Shown here: in pieces, positions 58,880 to 64,000 of the stretch
Layout of the letters: every line of letters begins with the position of its first letter
How positions within the stretch are numbered: position 1 is the stretch's first letter
From: Dermanyssus gallinae
Taxonomy: Eukaryota; Arthropoda; Arachnida; Mesostigmata; Dermanyssidae
Direction of reading: 5' to 3'
NCBI GenBank assembly: GCA_003439945.1
Contig: QVRM01005377.1
Span: forward strand, 47,501-111,500
Length of the DNA stretch: 64,000 bases
Made by a program: the position numbers and the translations under genes
Notes under the pieces: generated by a model
Database searches by the model: none
What the model was told of the DNA's origin: nothing
The model's input: only the letters and a program-made list of their open reading frames with translations

Positions 58880-60625
58880 GTATCGTGCCCAATGCAAGTT
58901 GTTTAACCTTAGTTCTGGATGTGTGTCTGTGTCTCTCTGTGTGTTGAACGTTCTGCTATTTGTCGCGCCTGTTGGGCTTGCCTGCCTTCGTGTCGTCCTG
59001 CCTGCAAATCTCTCTCTGTCTGTCTGCCCGTCCGTCTGAATCGGCCACCATACAGAAAACTGGAACGATCTGTGTCCGAGCCTCACTCGCACTCGGCGGA
59101 CATCAAGGATTTGCCCGAAGGAGCGCTGTCGGTCAACTCGTCCCGCTACAAGACCGAACTGTGCCGGCCGTTCGAGGAGAACGGCACATGCAAGTACGGC
59201 GACAAGTGCCAGTTTGCGCACGGCCTCGACGAGCTGCGCAGCCTCGCTCGCCACCCGAAGTACAAGACGGAACTGTGTCGCACGTTTCACACGACAGGCC
59301 TCTGCCCGTACGGACCTCGCTGCCACTTCATCCACAACGCGGAGGAAGCGAAGCGAGCCGCTGCTCACTCGATGCAGCACGGCGCGATCATCTCGTCGGC
59401 GTCGTCCCAGGAGGCGCTCAACATCAAGATGCTGGCCGCCCAGCATGCGACGAACGCCGCCGCCGCCGCGGCGACCTTCGCCGAGGCTCATCCCCAGCTT
59501 GCGTCCAACGTCCAGCCTCTAGCTCCGTCGCAACCGGCACAACACAAACATCAACAGGCAGCACAGCACAAGATGTTCAACCACCAGCTGAACATGCTGC
59601 GCCAACATTCACAGCACAATCTTCGAGCGCAGCCCGCCGACCTCCTCGGCGGCGCACCGCATATGCCAATTCCTGCCCTCATGAAGAGCCGCATGCATGC
59701 CTTACGTCCCAAAGCGCTGTCGATCGGCTGCGTCAGTCTGGGCTCGGCTGGCGACCTGTCTCCGCCGGTCAGCCCGTCGATGTATGAAGATCCCTTTACG
59801 CCGTCCTACCTGAATCCACCGTCGCGTCAAGGAGGCAACTTTTTTACCTCACCATCGCTGTCCTCGGGTTCGTCTTCATCATCATCGTCGTCGTCGTCGT
59901 CGTCTTCATCGTCGTCGTCGTCATCTTCGTCCTCATCATCGTCTGCGTCGCCCAGTGTCTCAACGGGTGATGTCTCGATGATGTACCCCACCCCGTCACC
60001 CCCTAGTCTTAGCACTTCACCGCTGGCCTCGGCCGCTATGAACAGCAGCAGCAGCAACATGATGTTGGCCGCGGCCGCCGCCGCTGTGGGTACTAACCCG
60101 ACCCACAATACTGGCCTGCTGCTGACATCGCCTTCAGCTTTAACCTCGTCGTCGTCGTCGTGCAGTGGCAGCAATTACGCGAAACAGCACCAACTCCAGC
60201 TGCACCAGCAGCAGCATCATCAGCAGCAACAACAACATCATCATCATCATCTGGCAAACATTGCGCCTCGGGCCCCAATGGCTTTCTCGACCAGTTTTGG
60301 CGATCAGCTGATGTCGGCGCCCGCAGTCATCTCGTCATCGCCGATTTTCGACTTTCCGCCAGTGGCCGCACTTGCCGCCGAACGGCGCTTTCGCACGCTG
60401 ACACCGCCGAGTCCGCTCGAGAGTCTCGGTATCGACCTGGCCGATTCGCTCATGTTGTCAGCTGGCGCTCAAGTGCTGCCCCCGATCAAGAAGACGCTTG
60501 GAGCAGTGGGTTCGCTTGGCTCTGGTATCAATAACATCAACAACAACAACAGCAACAACGCCAACAACAACGCTCGGCTGCCGGTTTTCGACCAGTTCTC
60601 TCGTAAGGCGATGCCCACATTGTAA
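57864..60625 (+). CDS. Tis11: TIS11/ZFP36-family CCCH tandem zinc-finger protein (join 57864..58270, 59056..60625)
   Basis: Joining the two exons gives 1,977 nt, a predicted 658 residues plus stop. Two fingers of the TIS11 type are visible. Finger 1 is C172-x8-C181-x5-C187-x3-H191 and finger 2 is C210-x8-C219-x5-C225-x3-H229. Each is preceded by the family lead-in YKTELC, and they are separated by the usual 18-residue linker. Proteins with this domain bind AU-rich elements (UAUUUAU) in mRNA 3' UTRs and recruit deadenylation machinery in the cytoplasm. Residues 643-652 ([10 protein letters not shown]), just before the C-terminus, resemble the CNOT1-binding peptide of the family. A basic-serine stretch [10 protein letters not shown] (residues 136-145) sits upstream of the fingers and is a candidate kinase or 14-3-3 site. 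The rest is low complexity: Gln-rich residues of about 35-66, Ser 408-432, and a His/Gln tract of about 513-535. The ATG at 57864 follows a good acceptor (CAG ending 57824) and is the first in-frame ATG after it. The fingers make the family call secure; the exact N-terminus is less certain. Confidence 0.93.
58271..59055 (+). other. intron of the TIS11 gene
   Basis: This 785-bp intron has GTAAGC at its 5' end and ccaccatacAG at its 3' end. It contains a (TA)n tract at about 58,842-58,875 and TCTG-rich sequence near the acceptor. An open frame runs back through the acceptor from the zinc-finger exon to an ATG at 58,919, but that upstream part is Cys/Leu-rich translation of TG/TCTG repeats and is best read as intron read-through. 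Confidence 0.85.
59056..60625 (+). CDS. Tis11: TIS11 coding exon 2 (zinc fingers to stop)
   Basis: The exon begins after tACAG at 59055 and ends at TAA 60623-60625. It carries both CCCH fingers at about 59,162-59,335, then a long disordered region rich in Ala, Ser, His and Gln. That region includes proline-directed serine sites (SPPVSPS) and the C-terminal RLPVF motif. GC content is higher and third positions are more G/C-rich than in the flanking DNA, as expected for a real exon. Placing both fingers and the whole C-terminal part in one large exon leaves a compact gene body after the first coding intron. Confidence 0.92.
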
Positions 60626-62557
60626 AATTCGACGATGACGACGACGACAACGCCGCCGCATCATATTCACGCACAGTGGTGCGACACCGCGACATCGACA
60701 ATAACGTGACGACAATTCGATTGATAATTCATTGCGTGCTTTCTCGCGAAATGTCTTTTCCAAAATTGTTCTTCTGAGAGAGAACTGGAGAAATTGAGGT
60801 ACGCTTTCGCCAAGGTTTGGGCAAAGTTGTGCGCGGCTTGACGGAAATTGTTAATAGCGATGTGTATATATATTTATATATATATACGTACATCGAGTTT
60901 CTATGAAGGTTCCTGGAAACGCCATTTGGCCATGGGTGCCCTATGGTGTATATATTTTTGGCGAGCATAAGCTCAGTTGGAGTTGTCGGAGAAAAGCGGT
61001 GTCACTTTCTATACTTACACTGACACGAAGCGCAGAGAAGTACTCAGGAGAAACAAGCAAGACAATATTTCGTGGCCGATAGTTGTAGAGATTGACTGTC
61101 GACAAGCGGATCATGAGTTGAAACAACCAATGTTGTTGACCTGTGCCGGTGGCACAATGCAACCGCTGATCAATTTTCATTTGTGTCTGCTAGTATCTGC
61201 ACAATAACGACGTATTGTGAGCGTGGACAGGCTTCAACTGTCTGCCACGAACTGGAAGCCTGACCGTCCTACTTCAGACCGTCTCGTTTAGTATCTCGCA
61301 TTCTATGTCAGCGTCTTGCAGTACGTTGCGAATTTTGTCGACTCACATCGCAGCCAGTAACCGTTACGAAGGCATCGATAATAGCGAGCCGAAACGAGAG
61401 GCCGTTCGGGGAAAGATTTGTGTTTGACTATATTGTCCCCGGGCGACCACTGAAGAAGGCGTTTTTTTGCACGTTTTGGCGTCCAATAAGTGATGATGTA
61501 TAAGGGTTAAAGTATCTCCATATTGAACGATGACAGGAGAACGTTAAGGGTTTACTCCCCAAATTTCTCCCCATCGACGATGAACCCGATTAGAGCCAAC
61601 AACTCAAAGTATAGAAAAAATATATATATCCATATTATATATATACATTCTACATGGCAAACGAGGCAGTGAGAAAGAATTAATGTTTACAAATTTTTAC
61701 TATAATTATGATTTCCATTCTGATCTCAATAACTTATTTTGGTGAAGAAGATTAATATTAGTTTGACTATGTCAACTATTATTAGTATCCTAATTATTAA
61801 CTATTATTAGTATTGTGCCCTGTTGACTTCTGCAGCAGTTGCAGGCGCTTCTAGAGGAGTCTCAACGAGAAAAACCTACACACGCAAATAGAGCGAGGAA
61901 GTTAAGTTCATCTAATATATCGTCTGATCATACATATTATATATATACATATATATATATACACACAGTTTCATAGAAGATGCATATCTAAAATATTTAC
62001 GCGCGTACCGAAACTGGACGTTCTAATATGCCGGAGCTACGCGGCAAAATTGCAGCCGTGTAGTTCTCTCTGCTGCTTTGCTGGTCGGGTAGGGCTGAGA
62101 TTGCTGGTTGGGCAGTTGTCATTGTCACCAGAGGTAGCTACGGAGCATATATGAGGGCGCCATCGTCCATCCTCGGCTGCCAACTGGGAAATTAGCGAAC
62201 GACTGAGATCGTCTCGGCCTAAACCCACCCAGAAGAGCCATCAGATCTCTCAGCAGCTGGTAACTAACAGCGCGACAACGATATTGTGTTTCTCGATGGA
62301 CCAGTATTATCTTATCGAATTTGTAATTTATTTTATTTATGAACACTAAACGAATTGCGACACAACAAGAAAACATGCAGAAACGAAAACCGAGCTTGGA
62401 ACAAAACGGGAAAGACTGCGTACCCTGTACACACGTAGAATGAAACTAACGAATATAAGCAAAGCGTTAATAGTACTATAGTTCTATCATTAATAATAAC
62501 AAGAAGAAGAAGAATAATAATGATTATGATGATGATAATAATAATAGTAAAAATAAA
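60626..62557 (+). promoter_or_regulatory. TIS11 3' UTR candidate with UAUUUAU motifs and poly(A) signal
   Basis: Downstream of the stop the sequence is non-coding. UAUUUAU heptamers occur at 60871-60877 (inside a TA-rich stretch) and 62334-62340 (TTTTATTTAT), and another follows just outside at 62755-62761. The first AATAAA I find is at 62552-62557, so the transcript could extend about 1.9 kb. The family's own mRNAs often carry such elements and are self-limited by the protein; applying that here is inference. The UTR end is not established. Confidence 0.4.
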
Positions 62558-62559
62558 GA

Positions 62560-64000
62560 AACTGACTAGAAAAGAGCTCTATGTAGACTGCCAATAATAA
62601 TAATAGTAGTATTTTTTATTCTATCTATTCAAGCGGTGATTGATCACGATTATTACTGTTGCTGCTACTACTGTTATGAATGTTAGTATTCTCTGAGCGG
62701 TAGTAGGCGTTCTCGTTGCTGTTGTTAGTCTTAGAGTTCATTTGACACAAAGCATATTTATATAGGCCTGATGGGCATTAACTATTGACCGTTGAATGTC
62801 ACGTCCTGTTGGCAAAAGTTGACACGGACCGCGCTGGCCAAATTACATGTCGAATGCCGGCAACTACACGTGGCCGAATCATTCAAGTATAATGGGAATA
62901 CGTTTTGTTCTAATATGATGATGATGATGACGTTAGTGTAATGACCACCAATGTGCGAAAGGTTATGGGGGTGGTTTTATATATAGATGCGCTATGCATT
63001 TCACCTATGCTGCACCAACGCCAAGGTTTTGCGATCGTCTGCAATATAATCGGCGGCGATCTGCTTGGAGACACAAGAGCCTCTACGACCAAAGGATGAT
63101 GTCGTTGTACTTGCTGTCGATTGCTTGCGCATCGTTAATAAGTGCCAAAAAATGGTCGTAAAATTACAGAAGACGTGTCACATGGTAATTGAAATTATTT
63201 TGGAATATGATGATTGAAGAGGTAACGTAAAAATTAAAACAAACAAAAAAACAACGACATGAACGGTAGAAGCAACAACAGCAACAGCCAAAATGACAAT
63301 AACAACGAATTATCACAATACAAATTACCTCAAATAAATTCATCGACAGTCAGTCTGTTGTGATTTGGTGGGAACGTGCCACTGGCAGTCTCTTCTTGTG
63401 TGTTCGTCAGCTTAACGTGGGAGCAACCATTTTTTTTTGTTGGCAACGGAGTACATTTAGTTTAATGAACTCGTTTCCTGCGAAGAAACACTAAGTGTTA
63501 GCCCATTCTAGCCGTCGGTTGGTTGATTCGCATTCAGTAGGGACACCAGCCATTGTGTACATGTATGTCTTATTATTGTATTGATATTAAAGACTAGCCT
63601 AAGCTCGTGAGTTTTTTTTTGCTGTATGCAAAATCCATTCGAGAATTGTTGATGTGGTTGTCGAATGGGGGTTACGAACTTCAGCAGAACGTTTGTGCCT
63701 GCCTGTATCGCACGGTTGTTTGCGAATTCCTTTATTGGTACGTACACGAAGAGAGTCGTCGGTACTGGTTAGCTATATCAAATTGGCGTTTGCTTGCTTC
63801 GTACGGCGCAAAAATAAACGTATCGTGAAAGCGCTGTTTCTGCTGCACCCACAGTTAAGAATGAAGGAATGAGAAGTATCACAGTCAGGTCAATTTAAAT
63901 GACCACAGTGCCATTATTTTTAACACATATATAAATATATATATATATATATGAAACGTTCAGGAAAATGGATCGTGATATTGTCGTTATGATTGGAACT
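62560..64000. other. AT-rich non-coding; no recognised gene
   Basis: Contains AAT/ATG-type short runs (62,500-62,560 and 62,918-62,930) and a TA tract near 63,937-63,951. Open frames of up to 79 codons lack motifs. AATAAA also occurs near 63,335 and 63,811. Confidence 0.5.

Noticed and set aside
58919..59055. Upstream in-frame ATG giving a 568-residue protein without splicing
   Set aside because: The extra N-terminal residues are Cys/Leu-rich translation of TG/TCTG repeats in the intron, while the spliced frame joins cleanly at a consensus donor and acceptor.
58820..59491. 223-codon minus-strand open frame opposite the TIS11 zinc-finger exon
   Set aside because: It is the antisense shadow of a real exon; Arg-rich translation, no domain, and the 3' part reads a (TA)n tract.

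Overview
The window looks like nuclear DNA from an arthropod, possibly a chelicerate of the mite type. The support is a spliced gene with GT/AG introns, tRNA-derived SINEs, non-LTR retrotransposons, and very dense (TA)n and CAA/CAG/GTT/GAC/ATC microsatellites. The placement within arthropods is inference and weak. I see no prokaryotic operon structure, no rRNA, no canonical tRNA and no CRISPR array. Only one host protein gene can be supported with confidence.

Layout. From 1 to 16.5 kb the sequence is repeat-rich and non-coding. It holds a possible piggyBac-like relic at the left end, trinucleotide arrays, a GC-rich minisatellite field at 9.5-11.1 kb with a clean 6 x 23 bp array, two copies of a tRNA-derived SINE and a compound CAA minisatellite at 14.0-14.5 kb. 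From 16,545 to 20,616 there is a 4.07 kb non-LTR retrotransposon on the minus strand, bounded by a perfect 14-bp target-site duplication. Its ORF1 is gag-like with three zinc knuckles. Its ORF2 carries a C2H2 finger, a reverse transcriptase and a restriction-like endonuclease, and is broken by a frame break and two nonsense codons. From 20.6 to 33.3 kb the sequence is AT-rich with long (TA)n tracts, two small relics of the same retrotransposon group and a decayed R1-like retrotransposon tail at 29.5-30.4 kb.

From 33.4 to 57.4 kb there is about 24 kb of CpG- and trinucleotide-repeat-rich sequence with two more SINE copies. It also contains stretches that resemble 5' untranslated exons, with GT splice-donor candidates at 46,919 and 51,258. 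Its position directly upstream of the host gene suggests a promoter, 5' UTR or first-intron domain, but the sequence alone does not prove this.

From 57,864 to 60,625 lies a two-coding-exon TIS11/ZFP36 (tristetraprolin) family gene encoding a predicted 658-residue CCCH tandem zinc-finger mRNA-decay factor. It has a glutamine-rich N-terminus, a 25-serine run and a C-terminal motif resembling the CNOT1-binding peptide. Its 3' region contains several UAUUUAU motifs, which are the class of site this family binds. From 61 to 64 kb I see only AT-rich non-coding sequence.
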